Below are positions 21,183-29,615 of a stretch of 64,000 bases of DNA, piece after piece. Position numbers and translations under genes: made by a program. The notes beneath the pieces were generated by a model. It made no database searches. It was given only the letters and a program-made list of their open reading frames with translations, and was not told the DNA's origin. Every line of letters starts with the position of its first letter. Within the stretch, counting starts at the first letter, position 1. Source of the stretch: Opitutia bacterium (lineage in GTDB: Bacteria; Verrucomicrobiota; Verrucomicrobiia; Opitutales; Opitutaceae); NCBI GenBank assembly GCA_016187945.1, contig JACPIT010000001.1, positions 310,001 through 374,000 on the forward strand, written 5' to 3'.

Positions 21183-21884
21183 ATGAATCCGCTCCCGCAA
21201 CTCGACGCCATCGAAGCCCGCGTGCTCGGCGCACTCATCGAGAAGGACCTCACGACGCCGGACTACTACCCGCTCTCGCTGAACGCGCTGGTCAACGCCT
21301 GCAACCAGCTCAACAACCGCGAGCCGGTCATGACGCTCGGCGAGCCCGAGGTCACCCGCGCACTCGACAAGCTCCGCGACAAGCGCCTCGCCGTCGTCAT
21401 CACCGGCGGCGACAGCCGCGTGCTCAAATTCGCGCACAAGGCACGCGAGGTCTTCGAACTCTCGCGTCCCGAAGTCTCGCTACTCTGCCTGCTGCTGCTC
21501 CGCGGTCCGCAAACGACGGGCGAACTGCGCGGCCGCAGCGGTCGCATGCACGAATTCGCCGATCTCGCCGACGTGCAGGCCACGCTCGGCCGCCTTGCCA
21601 ATCGCGAAAATCCCGACCAGCCCGCGCTCGTCACGCTGCTCCCTCGCGCCCCCGGCACGAAAGAATCGCGCTACGCGCACCTGCTCACCGACCCGCCCAC
21701 ACCGTCAGGTAGGGCGAGTCGTCCCGACGAGCCGCCCGCCGCGTCCGCGGTCGACTCTTATAGCGCGCCCCTCTCCTCCGACACGGTGCACCTCGCCCAG
21801 CTCGAGTCCGACAACGCCGAGCTGAAACGCCAGCTCGCCGACCTCCGCCGCGAGTTCGATGAGTTCCGCAAGAAATTCGAGTAA
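21183..21884 (+). CDS. yceH: YceH family protein (DUF480)
   Basis: 233 residues, UPF0502 family of tandem winged-helix proteins of unknown function. Characteristic segments are the start LDAIEARVLGALIEKD, YYPLSLNALVNACNQ, and LLLRGPQTTGELRGRSGRMH; the C-terminus is a coiled coil (LESDNAELKRQLADL). Between the second winged helix and the coil, about residues 176-184, the frame passes through a REP-type sequence (21710-21734) encoding GRASRPDEP, which looks like an insertion tolerated in a linker. CTCC-rich leader. Not linked to an obvious operon. Confidence 0.9.
   Translation: MNPLPQLDAIEARVLGALIEKDLTTPDYYPLSLNALVNACNQLNNREPVMTLGEPEVTRALDKLRDKRLAVVITGGDSRVLKFAHKAREVFELSRPEVSLLCLLLLRGPQTTGELRGRSGRMHEFADLADVQATLGRLANRENPDQPALVTLLPRAPGTKESRYAHLLTDPPTPSGRASRPDEPPAASAVDSYSAPLSSDTVHLAQLESDNAELKRQLADLRREFDEFRKKFE
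21710..21734. repeat. REP-type hairpin inside yceH, family D
   Basis: Reads GTAGGGCGAGTCGTCCCGAC followed by GAGCC. The same sequence occurs in reverse at 51711-51735 between genes, and related arms at 29540-29596. Here it is in frame within a coding sequence. Confidence 0.8.
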
Positions 21885-21941
21885 GTAGCGCCGGCGTCCC
21901 GCCTGCACCGAACGTCAGAGGCAGCTTGCAACCCTCGCTAC
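21885..21941. repeat. Decayed REP-type pair filling the gap between two convergent genes
   Basis: Begins with GTAGCGCCGGCG directly after the yceH stop codon and ends with CCCTCGCTAC at 21941, whose CTA is the complement of the stop codon of the minus-strand kinase gene. The whole gap between the genes is repeat. Confidence 0.65.
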
Positions 21942-22435
21942 TCGATCTCCACCGCGCCCTCGTCCGCCGTCGGCTCCTCGAACTTCGCGCGAAACAAATC
22001 CCACGCCGCGCCGTTGATCTCGAACGCGGTCCTAGTGCCCGCCGCCGTCCGCTCGAGCGTGCGTCGCCGCGCCACGTCGTCCGCGCACCGCATCCGATAG
22101 AACACGCACGCCGCGCCGATCTCGCCTCCGCGCCGCCGCGCGTCGTCGCGTTCCGCACGCGTCCAAAATCCCCAATCGAGAATCACGTCGCGCCCGTGCG
22201 CGATCTCGCCCGCCGCCTCGCGCCACAATTCCTCCGTCACCGCCGCCGCGAAGCGCGTGAACTCACTCTCCGGAGGATTCGGGCCGTGCCGCGCGATCAT
22301 GCGCTCGTCGTGATTCAGCACCACCGCGCTGCACTCGGCCGCGAGCCGTCGCGCCCACGTCGTCTTCCCCGAGCCCGGCAACCCGCAGAGCAAATGCACC
22401 GTCGCCTTCCGTCGTGCCGCGTGCTTCGGATTCAT
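21938..22435 (-). CDS. P-loop ATP-binding protein/kinase (zeta-toxin or gluconokinase-like AAA)
   Basis: 165 residues with Walker A GLPGSGKTT near residue 17, a Walker B-like DVILDWGFW, and arginines typical of the lid (MRCADDVARRRTLERT). The layout matches the small P-loop kinases that phosphorylate nucleosides, polynucleotide ends or toxins' substrates (AAA_33 group). The exact substrate is unknown. ATG at 22433-22435 (MNPKHAARR) was chosen; further upstream the frame enters the palindromic repeat at 22470-22535. The stop codon falls within a REP remnant shared with convergent yceH. Confidence 0.75.
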   Translation of the reverse strand: MNPKHAARRKATVHLLCGLPGSGKTTWARRLAAECSAVVLNHDERMIARHGPNPPESEFTRFAAAVTEELWREAAGEIAHGRDVILDWGFWTRAERDDARRRGGEIGAACVFYRMRCADDVARRRTLERTAAGTRTAFEINGAAWDLFRAKFEEPTADEGAVEIE

Positions 22436-22469
22436 CGCCCGTATCGAAACACGATTCGCATCCTGGATC

Positions 22470-22535
22470 GAGGTGGAACGCGTTGACCCCAACGCGCTCT
22501 CGCCCGAGCGCGTTGAGGTCAACGCGCTCCACCTC
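22470..22535. repeat. 66-bp palindromic element, family E (copy 1)
   Basis: Arms GAGGTGGAACGCGTTGACCC and complement, each containing an inner dyad around GCGTTGA/TCAACGC. A nearly identical copy is at 62881-62946. It lies between the start of the small kinase gene and the end of the thioesterase gene. Confidence 0.85.
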
Positions 22536-22549
22536 CAATCAGCAATTGA

Positions 22550-23341
22550 TCAGAACGTCACCAAACCTTGCGCGTGCAGCTCGCCGCCGCTGCGCACCGC
22601 GAAATTCGCCGCGCCATCGTTCGTGCGCTCGACCGCGACCTGCACGGAGGAGGTCGTCGTCGCGACTTCCTTGAGAAACTGCATCTCGATCCGCCTCGGC
22701 CGCACCGGAAGCGCCTGCCGGCTCAGCGCCGTCTGCAGGCAGTCGAGATACGCCGTGTTGTTCAGGTGCGCGTTGCCGTCGAAGTCCGAGTAGCGCAGCG
22801 ACACTTCGGTCACACTCGCGGCATCGCTCAATGACTCGAAGCGAATTTTGTCGAGGTCGGGCCGGAAGACTGCCGCCTGTCCGACGGGAAACCGCTCCGC
22901 CAGCTCCGTCGGCACGCGCGTCAGCGATTTCGTCCGCAGATTGATGTAGAGCCAGAGCGTCGAGGCCGAAGCGACCAGTTCCTCGCCGCAGTAGAGCCGC
23001 AGATCGCGATAGCCGCGGAAGCCGCGAATGCCGGCGGACCACGTCACGAGTTTCACGCGCTCCTCGTAGCGCGGGTAGCGCGTGATCTCGACCGCAACGC
23101 GGTTCAGCACCCAGCTCTCGCCATGCGCCGCCATCGCCTTCGCGCCGAGACCGAAAAGGTCGGCGTGCTTGATCGCGCCCTCCTGCAGTAGCTTGAAGAC
23201 GCCCGCCAGCGTCAGCACCTGATCGCGATCGACGTCCCAGTAGGGCACCGTAGAGGTGAGCGTGAATTGTTCATCCAGAGCACCAAGAACTCCGGATTCG
23301 CTCGGCGGTTCAACATCGGTCTTTTTCACCCCTCGGGACAT
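22550..23341 (-). CDS. Acyl-ACP thioesterase family protein
   Basis: 263 residues with two hot-dog domains as in plant FatA/FatB and bacterial homologues, releasing fatty acids from acyl-ACP. N-terminal half: VLTLAGVFKLLQEGAIKHAD. Second half: YSDFDGNAHLNNTAYLD, the Asn/His catalytic neighbourhood. The ATG at 23339-23341 overlaps the preceding PIN-toxin gene by 16 bases, an odd placement for a lipid enzyme and a sign of co-translation. A downstream start is not evident. The export-free sequence implies cytoplasm. Confidence 0.88.
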   Translation of the reverse strand: MSRGVKKTDVEPPSESGVLGALDEQFTLTSTVPYWDVDRDQVLTLAGVFKLLQEGAIKHADLFGLGAKAMAAHGESWVLNRVAVEITRYPRYEERVKLVTWSAGIRGFRGYRDLRLYCGEELVASASTLWLYINLRTKSLTRVPTELAERFPVGQAAVFRPDLDKIRFESLSDAASVTEVSLRYSDFDGNAHLNNTAYLDCLQTALSRQALPVRPRRIEMQFLKEVATTTSSVQVAVERTNDGAANFAVRSGGELHAQGLVTF

Positions 23342-23739
23342 ATGAGCGGCAGCGGCTTGTCGCGTAGCCGTCGGTAGATTCTGAAATGGGCCCGGTCGGT
23401 CGTCAGGACTTTGGCGAAGGGATAGATTTCCGAAAGTCTGACCACGGCGGCGTCACAAAAATCCATCTGGGGATACTTCGCTGACAGCGCACGAATATGG
23501 CTGACGTGCTCGGGCAGCAACTCGACCACCTGCAATGCGCCTGCCTCCACCATTCCGTAAAGACGATCCAACGACTCGCGGGAAGACCCCAACAGCCAAG
23601 CCGCCTCCGCGATCACGGCCTCGCAGGTCAATAACGGAGGAGAAAGATCCTCGAGCGTCGCCACACTCCATGAATGCCACTGGTCGTGCCGATTGATCCA
23701 GCCGACGATCGGACCCGTGTCTGCGATGAAATCAGCCAC
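23326..23739 (-). CDS. PIN domain ribonuclease (VapC-like toxin)
   Basis: 137 residues. Acidic residues of the PIN active site are visible: Asp in ADTGPIVGW at the N-terminus, Glu in VIAEAAWLL, Asp in MDFCDAAVV and Asp in TTDRAHF. Such proteins cut RNA and are held inactive by a cognate antitoxin. The preceding gene overlaps by 8 bases and encodes a 71-residue candidate antitoxin. The 3' end overlaps the thioesterase start by 16 bases. Confidence 0.85.
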   Translation of the reverse strand: MADFIADTGPIVGWINRHDQWHSWSVATLEDLSPPLLTCEAVIAEAAWLLGSSRESLDRLYGMVEAGALQVVELLPEHVSHIRALSAKYPQMDFCDAAVVRLSEIYPFAKVLTTDRAHFRIYRRLRDKPLPLICPEG

Positions 23740-23947
23740 CGAAGCCCTCGCGGGTGGAGAGATCGCGCGGACCTTGATGCACTCCCTTGGCCTGTGCCGC
23801 CAGTTCGCCGAAGGTCTTTGTCGGCTTCGCCGTTAGGATGAACTTCTCACCCGTTCGGTCGTCGACAATTTCAACCGCCCGACCTTTGCGAGCGGCGGCC
23901 TTCGCCTTCGGGAACGCGCGAGCCAGCGAACGCGTCGAGAGTTTCAT
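23732..23947 (-). CDS. Putative antitoxin of the PIN toxin
   Basis: 71 residues, small and basic at the N-terminus (KLSTRSLARAFPKAKAAARKG), then a short beta-like stretch RAVEIVDDRTGEKFILT and a C-terminal tail that would wrap the toxin. The shape resembles Phd/YefM antitoxins. ATG at 23945-23947 was taken because the first two in-frame Met upstream precede unrelated sequence. Its 8-base overlap with the PIN gene is the usual layout of type II pairs. Confidence 0.7.
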   Translation of the reverse strand: MKLSTRSLARAFPKAKAAARKGRAVEIVDDRTGEKFILTAKPTKTFGELAAQAKGVHQGPRDLSTREGFGG

Positions 23948-23995
23948 GCCAGAAACCATGTGTTCCACCGCAGGCCTGTCAAGGCGCCGCCCTCC

Positions 23996-25387
23996 TCACG
24001 CCGCCGCGAACTTCTGCAGCCGCGCCAACACGCGCTCTTTGCCGAGCACGCGGAAGATGCTTGTGATGCTCGGGCCGGCGTTCGTGCCGGTGACGGCGAG
24101 ACGCGCGATGCCCTGATAGTCGCCGAAGCCGAGCTGCTTGCTGTCGGCGAGCGCCTTCAGCGCGGCTTCGATCGCGGCGTCGCTCGAGAAATCCATCGCG
24201 GGCAGCGCCGCGATCAGCTCGGCGAGGCGCGCCTTCGGGTCGCCTTTGGCCATCAGCTTGTCCTTCGCCTTCGCGTCGATTGGGAAATCCTCGATGAAGA
24301 AATAGACCGTGTAGGCCGCGAGTTCGTCGATGGATTTAATCTTCGGCTGCGCGAGCAGCATGATCTCGCGGAAGTAGGCGTCGTTCGCGAGCACGGCGGC
24401 GCCGGTCGGCTGCTTGGCGAAATACTCCTTCGCGAGCGCGAGGAATTTCTCCGCCGGCAGCTCGAGCAGATACTGCATGTTGAGGTTCGCGAGCTTCTTG
24501 TGGTCGAACTTCGCGCCGCTCTTGTTCACCGCCGGCAGGTCGAAGAGCCGCACGATCTCGGCGATCGGCATTTTCTCGCGGTCGTCGCCGGGGTTCCAGC
24601 CGAGCAGCGAGATGTAGTTCACCAGCGCCTCGGGCAGGAAGAAGCGCTGCTGGTATTCCTCGATCAGCGCGCCCTTGTCGCGTTTCGACATCTTGCCCTG
24701 GCCCATCTCGGGCGATTTCAGGATGAGCGGGATGTGCGCGAAGATCGGCGGCGTCACGCCGAAGCCTTCGTAGAGACGCACGTGTTTGCTCGTGTTGGAA
24801 AGGTGGTCCTCGCCGCGGATGATGTGCGAGACCTGCATCGTGATGTCGTCGACGACGTTCACGAAGTGAAACACCGGATTGCCGTCCGAGCGGAAGATCA
24901 CGAAGTCCTCGTCCTCCATGCGCTCGACGCGACCGCGGATCTGGTCGTCGATCACGACCGGATCGCTTTTCACTTTCTCGACTTCCTTCTTGCGGTGCTC
25001 GTCGAAGGTCTTGTAGCGCTCGCCGAGCATCTTGAACCAGATCGCGCCGTCCTTCTCGTAGGCGCGGCCGTTGGCGAGGAGTTTCTGGAGATACTCCTTG
25101 TAGATGTGCGCGCGCTGACTCTGGCGATACGGGCCAAAGCTGCCGCGCTCGCCGACGCCGTTCGGATTCGGGCCCTCGTCCCAATCCATGCCGAGCCACG
25201 TCAGGCTGTCGTAGATCAAGCGGAGGAATTCCTCGCTGTTGCGCGCCTGGTCGGTGTCCTCGATGCGCAGGATGAACGTGCCGCCGGTGTGGCGGGCGTA
25301 GAGCCAGTTGAACAACGCCGTGCGGGCGCTGCCGATGTGGAAAAAGCCCGTCGGGCTGGGTGCGAAGCGGACACGAACGTTCGACAT
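23996..25387 (-). CDS. gltX: Glutamyl-tRNA synthetase
   Basis: 463 residues, class Ic. HIGH-type motif [13 protein letters not shown] near residue 15 after [15 protein letters not shown], and KMSKRDKG near 245; C-terminal helical anticodon-binding domain. Discriminating GluRS is expected because GlnRS is present. ATG at 25385-25387 (MSNVRVRF). The leader GGTTCTCCCTTTTTCC is pyrimidine-rich. Divergent from the M14 gene; the 107-base spacer also contains short arms resembling the degenerate-word repeats (AACCACGAGCGAACACGA). Confidence 0.96.
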   Translation of the reverse strand: MSNVRVRFAPSPTGFFHIGSARTALFNWLYARHTGGTFILRIEDTDQARNSEEFLRLIYDSLTWLGMDWDEGPNPNGVGERGSFGPYRQSQRAHIYKEYLQKLLANGRAYEKDGAIWFKMLGERYKTFDEHRKKEVEKVKSDPVVIDDQIRGRVERMEDEDFVIFRSDGNPVFHFVNVVDDITMQVSHIIRGEDHLSNTSKHVRLYEGFGVTPPIFAHIPLILKSPEMGQGKMSKRDKGALIEEYQQRFFLPEALVNYISLLGWNPGDDREKMPIAEIVRLFDLPAVNKSGAKFDHKKLANLNMQYLLELPAEKFLALAKEYFAKQPTGAAVLANDAYFREIMLLAQPKIKSIDELAAYTVYFFIEDFPIDAKAKDKLMAKGDPKARLAELIAALPAMDFSSDAAIEAALKALADSKQLGFGDYQGIARLAVTGTNAGPSITSIFRVLGKERVLARLQKFAAA

Positions 25388-25494
25388 GGAAAAAGGGAGA
25401 ACCACGAGCGAACACGATGAAGCACAAATTTCCAAGCCCGCTTCGTTTCGTGTTTCCTCGGCACGATTTCCGGCTTCTTTGCCCGCAGGCCATC

Positions 25495-26256
25495 ATGCCC
25501 GCTTCGCTCCCGCTCGACCCTGCCGAGTTCATGCCCCGCTTCGATGCTGCGGCGCGGCAGTCTGGTTTCGCGGCTGAGCATTTCGGCGAAATCAACGGCC
25601 ACGCGCTGATCGCCTACACGAAACTCGCGCCCGCCTCCGCCGAGGCGCCGCGTGTCTACGTTTCTTCCGGCATGCACGGCGACGAGCCGGCGCCGCCGTG
25701 GGCGCTGTTGCAGTTGGTCGAGAGCGGATTCTTCGACGCTCGCGCGTCGTGGTTCCTTTGCCCGATTCTCAATCCGACTGGACTCGCGCTCGGCACGCGC
25801 GGAAACTTCGCCGGCGTCGATCTCAACCGCGACTACAAGCACCCGACCTCGGCCGAGATTCGCGCGCACGTCGCCTGGCTCGAGCGCCAACCGGATTTCC
25901 TCGCGACGTTCTGCTTGCACGAAGACTACGAGGCGGCCGGCTTTTACCTCTACGAACTCAACCCGGACAACCTTCCGACGCTCGTGGACGTCGCGCTCGC
26001 CGGTGCGGCACAGCACTGTCCGATCGAGACTGCCGCGATCATCGATGGACGCGACGCCTCCGGCCCCGGACTGATCCGCCCGGTCAGCGACCCGCTGCTG
26101 CGCGACTCGTGGCCCGAGGCGATCTATCTTCGCCACGAGCACACGACGCTCAGCTATACGTTCGAGACGCCGACCGCACTGCCGCTCGCACAGCGCATCG
26201 CCACGCAATGCGCCGCGCTCCGCGCCGCGATCGATCGGCTGCTTATTCCGGCCTAG
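25495..26256 (+). CDS. M14 family zinc carboxypeptidase/succinylglutamate desuccinylase-like
   Basis: 253 residues. Zinc ligands His61 and Glu64 (SGMHGDEP) and His142 (CLHEDYE), substrate-binding DLNRDYKHP, and catalytic Glu224 in SYTFETPT. The sequence fits the AstE/aspartoacylase and MpaA-like branch that cuts amide or peptide bonds of small substrates such as murein peptides. No signal peptide, so it acts in the cytoplasm. It overlaps the convergent RluA gene by 14 bases. ATG at 25495 was preferred over the more upstream frame because similarity starts there. Confidence 0.87.
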   Translation: MPASLPLDPAEFMPRFDAAARQSGFAAEHFGEINGHALIAYTKLAPASAEAPRVYVSSGMHGDEPAPPWALLQLVESGFFDARASWFLCPILNPTGLALGTRGNFAGVDLNRDYKHPTSAEIRAHVAWLERQPDFLATFCLHEDYEAAGFYLYELNPDNLPTLVDVALAGAAQHCPIETAAIIDGRDASGPGLIRPVSDPLLRDSWPEAIYLRHEHTTLSYTFETPTALPLAQRIATQCAALRAAIDRLLIPA

Positions 26257-27094
26257 ACGGTGCGGCGAACGTCCGCGCGACGAACGCGTCGATCAGCGCC
26301 TGCGCCTCGGTGGTGGGCAGCGCCATTTTCCGCTCGGCGAAGCGCGCCAAGTCCGCCGGCCACGGCGCGGTGAGCAGGTAATCCATGTGCGCTGGCCGCA
26401 GATCGATGGCCGCGCAGTGCAGCGCCTGACGCGTGAGCGACAGTAGCGCGCTGTGTCGCGCCGTCCAGCCGTGCTCCGCGAATTCGAGGTAGAGCGTCGG
26501 GTCGGGCCCGTAGAGTTTGTCGCCGACGACCCGTCGCCCTAGCCACTCGGCATGCGCGCGGATCTGATGCTTGCGCCCGGTGAGCAGTTCGACGCCGACG
26601 AGCGTGTAGCCGCCGCGCGCGATGAGCGGATGAAAGATCGTGCGCGACTCCTGCGCGCCTTCCGAACCGGAAGGCACCACGCGCTGCTTCACGGTGACGT
26701 TGGCGGTCGGATCGGGACCGAGCGCTTGATCGACGGCGACGGGCTCCGTCAGCTCGCCCTCGAGGATCGCGACGTAGGCTTTGCCGATGAGCCGTTTGCC
26801 GATGGCCTTTTGCAAGCGGCTGCCGGTCGCCTCGTCTTTTGCGAGGATAATCACTCCAGAAGTCTCGCGATCGAGCCGATACATGAGACGGATGGTTTGC
26901 AGTCCCAGCCCCTCTCGCACCGCCCCCGCGAGGCTCGACCACGGTCCGTTTTTCGACGGGTGGACGACCAGCCAGCCGGGTTTGTCGATCACCAGCAGCC
27001 GCGCATCCTCGAAGCGCACCCAGCCGGGCAGGTCCGCCGGGTTCACGAGCGGCGCTTCGGGCGGTGGCAACGGCTGGTCGTCAAGTAGGGACAT
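26243..27094 (-). CDS. RluA family pseudouridine synthase
   Basis: 283 residues. Catalytic Asp75 in YRLDRETSG, with the family blocks LLVIDKPGWLVVHPS, HQIRAHAEWLGRRVVGDKLYG and a C-terminal extension. Converts specific uridines of rRNA or tRNA to pseudouridine; RluA/RluC/RluD/TruC specificity is not assignable. No S4 domain is seen at the N-terminus. ATG at 27092-27094 (MSLLDDQ). Convergent overlap with the M14 gene; divergent from hpf across an AT-rich spacer around 27104-27130 that likely holds both promoters. Confidence 0.9.
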   Translation of the reverse strand: MSLLDDQPLPPPEAPLVNPADLPGWVRFEDARLLVIDKPGWLVVHPSKNGPWSSLAGAVREGLGLQTIRLMYRLDRETSGVIILAKDEATGSRLQKAIGKRLIGKAYVAILEGELTEPVAVDQALGPDPTANVTVKQRVVPSGSEGAQESRTIFHPLIARGGYTLVGVELLTGRKHQIRAHAEWLGRRVVGDKLYGPDPTLYLEFAEHGWTARHSALLSLTRQALHCAAIDLRPAHMDYLLTAPWPADLARFAERKMALPTTEAQALIDAFVARTFAAPSRPE

Positions 27095-27300
27095 GCGCGG
27101 GCGTTCAAAATTATTGTGCGTAATAGTCGCCGCCGGGAGGTTGCCTCCGCACCGGCATGGACTATGCGTGTGCGTGTCGAATGAAGCACTTTCCCACAAG
27201 GAAAGAATGGCCGGCCCAAGCGGGCGGCACCGTCGACAAACTGCACCCCGCCGAGAGGGACTCGGTCGTCGTGCTTTTCTCCAACCAACAAAGGATACCC

Positions 27301-27678
27301 ATGAATAGCTCCAACGGCTCCCACGAAGTAATCGTTACCGGCATTCACCTCGAACTGACCCCGTCCCTGAAATTCTACGTTCGAGAAAAAATGGAGCGAT
27401 TGTTTCGACACGAGAGCCACATCGTGCGCGTGAAGGTCGAGCTCGAATGCGACCGTCAGCACGATCGCACCAGCAAGTTCATCGCCAAGGCCCACGTCCA
27501 GCTCCGCGGCCCCGATATCAATGCCACCGTCAGCTCGGAGGATTGCCACAAGTCGATCGATCTCCTCGTCGACAAGCTCGACCAATCGGTGCGGAAACGT
27601 CACGGCCTGCAAAAAGACAAACGCAACCACCCACACGCCGTCGAGTGGCAGGACGTCGAGCTGCCCAAAGCGATCTGA
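27301..27678 (+). CDS. hpf: Ribosome hibernation promoting factor (HPF/RaiA), short form
   Basis: 125 residues, single beta-alpha HPF domain: VIVTGIHLELTPSLKFYVREK at the N-terminus and the C-terminal helix CHKSIDLLVDKLDQSVRKR. Binds the 30S decoding site in slow growth. It lacks the long-form dimerisation domain. This is one of few genes here with a clear purine Shine-Dalgarno (AAAGGA, 5 bases before the ATG at 27301), so the upstream in-frame Met at 27157 is rejected. Followed by a good terminator. Confidence 0.93.
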   Translation: MNSSNGSHEVIVTGIHLELTPSLKFYVREKMERLFRHESHIVRVKVELECDRQHDRTSKFIAKAHVQLRGPDINATVSSEDCHKSIDLLVDKLDQSVRKRHGLQKDKRNHPHAVEWQDVELPKAI

Positions 27679-27717
27679 CGCGCCGCGCGCCACATCTCGC
27701 ACTCGCGCGAATTCCGA

Positions 27718-27745
27718 GCCCGCCCTCCCGGCGGGCTTTTTGTTT
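27718..27745 (+). terminator. Intrinsic terminator after hpf
   Basis: Stem GCCCGCC/GGCGGGC with a CTCCC loop, then TTTTTGTTTTT. It lies 40 bases after the hpf stop. Confidence 0.9.
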
Positions 27746-27761
27746 TTGGTCGGGCGAAACG

Positions 27762-27827
27762 GCAGGAGTGGCTCTACGCCGCGACCGGTTCGGCACCGGA
27801 ACGGCGATATTATATCGCCGCTCCTCG
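27762..27827. repeat. Decayed REP-type pair, family A
   Basis: Left arm GCAGGAGTGGCTCTACGCC and right arm ATATCGCCGCTCCTC are diverged versions of the repeats at 358-433 and 31297-31364. With the hpf terminator they account for the first half of the 304-base gap 27679-27982; the remainder (27828-27982) shows no gene, only a GGAG ribosome site just before hutH. Confidence 0.65.
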
Positions 27828-27982
27828 GCAGCGCCCCGTTTCGGACTCGCGATGCAGAAGCGTTCCTCCCATTCGACCAAGTCCGGACCGAAAAATAGAA
27901 AGCGCACTTCCCCGCCGACCGCTTCTAATGGTCCGAACGGCGTAAGCCTTTTCGGTTTCCAAAACCGCCGCACCGGAGTTCT

Positions 27983-29539
27983 ATGACACGACCCTCTGCT
28001 ATGCCCGGCACGCTTCCCCTCTCCGGCCGCGATCTCACGCTCACCCGTTTGCGCCGCGCCATCGCCCGACGCGAAAAGCTGACGCTCACCGCCGACGCCC
28101 GCCGCCGTGTCCGCGCCTCGCGCGCGATCGTCGACCGCCTCCACGACGACCCGACGCCGCACTACGGCATCAACACCGGCTTCGGCGCCCTCGCCCACCA
28201 GCGCGTGCCCGCGGCCGATCTCGAGAAACTCCAGGAAAACTTGATTCTCAGCCACGCCGTCGGAGTCGGTGACGAAGTGCCCGCCGAGATCGTGCGCCTC
28301 ATGCTGTTGCTCAAAGTCAACGGCCTCGCCGTCGGCATGTCGGGCGTCACGCCGCGCGTCGTGGATACGCTCATCCGTTTCTACAACGAGGACGCGCTGC
28401 CCGTCGTGTTCACGAAAGGTTCGCTCGGCGCCTCCGGCGATCTCGCGCCCCTCGCGCATCTCGTGCTGCCGCTGCTTGGCCTCGGCGAAATGAATTTCCG
28501 CGGCCGGCGCCAGCCCGCGCGCGCGGTGATGAAACAGCTCGGCCTCGCACCGTTGAAACTCCAGTCGAAGGAAGGCCTCGGTCTGATCAACGGCACGCAA
28601 TTCATGTCGGCCTACGCCGTGCATTGCCTGCTGCGCGTCGAAAACCTCTGCACGACGGCCGACATCGCCGCCGCCACCACGATCGAAGCTGCCCGCGGCA
28701 GCGCCGCGCCGTTCGACGCGCGCATCCACGACGCGCGACCGCATGCCGGCCAGCGCGACGCCGCGCGCAACGTCCGCGCTCTGCTCGCGCGCTCCGAGAT
28801 TCTCCCGTCGCACGCGCATTGCGGCAAGGTGCAGGATCCCTACTCGCTCCGCTGCGTCCCGCAGGTTCACGGCGCCGTCCGCCTCGCGCTCACGCACGCG
28901 CGCGACGTCGTCGAGACCGAGATCAACTCCGCCACGGACAACCCGCTCATCTTCGACAACGGCGACGTCGTCAGCGGCGGCAACTTCCACGGCGAGCCGC
29001 TCGCGTTCGTCATGGATTACCTCGCCATCGCCACCGCCGAGCTCGCGTCGATTTCGGAGCGCCGCATCTACATGCTCCTCCACGGCGACACCGTCGGCGA
29101 CCTGAAAGTCCCGAAACTCCTCATGAAAGACACCGGCCTGAACTCCGGCTTCATGATCCCGCAATACACCGCCGCGGCGCTTGTCTCGGAAAACAAAGTC
29201 TTCGCGCACCCCGCGTCCGTCGATTCGATCCCCTCCTCGCTTGGCCAGGAAGACCACGTCTCGATGGGCTCGATCAGCGCCACGAAGCTCCTCGAAGTCG
29301 TCAAGAACACCGAGACCGTGCTCGCGATCGAGTTCATGTGTTCCGCGCAAGGCCTCGAATTCCTCCGTCCGCTTAAAGCCGGCCGCGGCGTCGAAGCCGC
29401 CGTCGCCGCTGTGCGCCAAGTGATCCCCTTCGCCCAAGCCGACCGCCTCTTCCACAACGACGTCCAAACCGCCCTGAATCTCGTCCGCAGCGGAGAACTG
29501 ATCACCGCCGCGGGAAAAGCCGCCGGCAAACTCTGCTAG
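27983..29539 (+). CDS. hutH: Histidine ammonia-lyase
   Basis: 518 residues, first step of histidine degradation (His to urocanate plus ammonia). The self-cyclising MIO triad is Ala150-Ser151-Gly152 in LGASGDLAPLAH. Other marks: HYGINTGFG near 60 and QEDHVSMGSISATK. Length fits the family. First gene of hutH-hutU-hutG-hutI, all on the plus strand with 76-84-base gaps filled by repeats. ATG at 27983 has a nearby GGAG; MPGTLPL at 28001 is an alternative start. A REP-type repeat begins on the base after its TAG stop. No HutC-like regulator is in the window. Confidence 0.96.
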   Translation: MTRPSAMPGTLPLSGRDLTLTRLRRAIARREKLTLTADARRRVRASRAIVDRLHDDPTPHYGINTGFGALAHQRVPAADLEKLQENLILSHAVGVGDEVPAEIVRLMLLLKVNGLAVGMSGVTPRVVDTLIRFYNEDALPVVFTKGSLGASGDLAPLAHLVLPLLGLGEMNFRGRRQPARAVMKQLGLAPLKLQSKEGLGLINGTQFMSAYAVHCLLRVENLCTTADIAAATTIEAARGSAAPFDARIHDARPHAGQRDAARNVRALLARSEILPSHAHCGKVQDPYSLRCVPQVHGAVRLALTHARDVVETEINSATDNPLIFDNGDVVSGGNFHGEPLAFVMDYLAIATAELASISERRIYMLLHGDTVGDLKVPKLLMKDTGLNSGFMIPQYTAAALVSENKVFAHPASVDSIPSSLGQEDHVSMGSISATKLLEVVKNTETVLAIEFMCSAQGLEFLRPLKAGRGVEAAVAAVRQVIPFAQADRLFHNDVQTALNLVRSGELITAAGKAAGKLC

Positions 29540-29596
29540 GTAGGGCGAGGCGTCTCGCCGAGCCGCACCACGGCTCACCGGGACGGTTCGCCCTAC
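29540..29596. repeat. REP-type inverted pair, family D, between hutH and hutU
   Basis: Arms GTAGGGCGAGGCGTCTCGCC and a complementary arm ending GCCCTAC. The left arm begins immediately after the hutH stop codon. Confidence 0.8.
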
Positions 29597-29615
29597 CTCG
29601 TGCGTCCCCACCACC

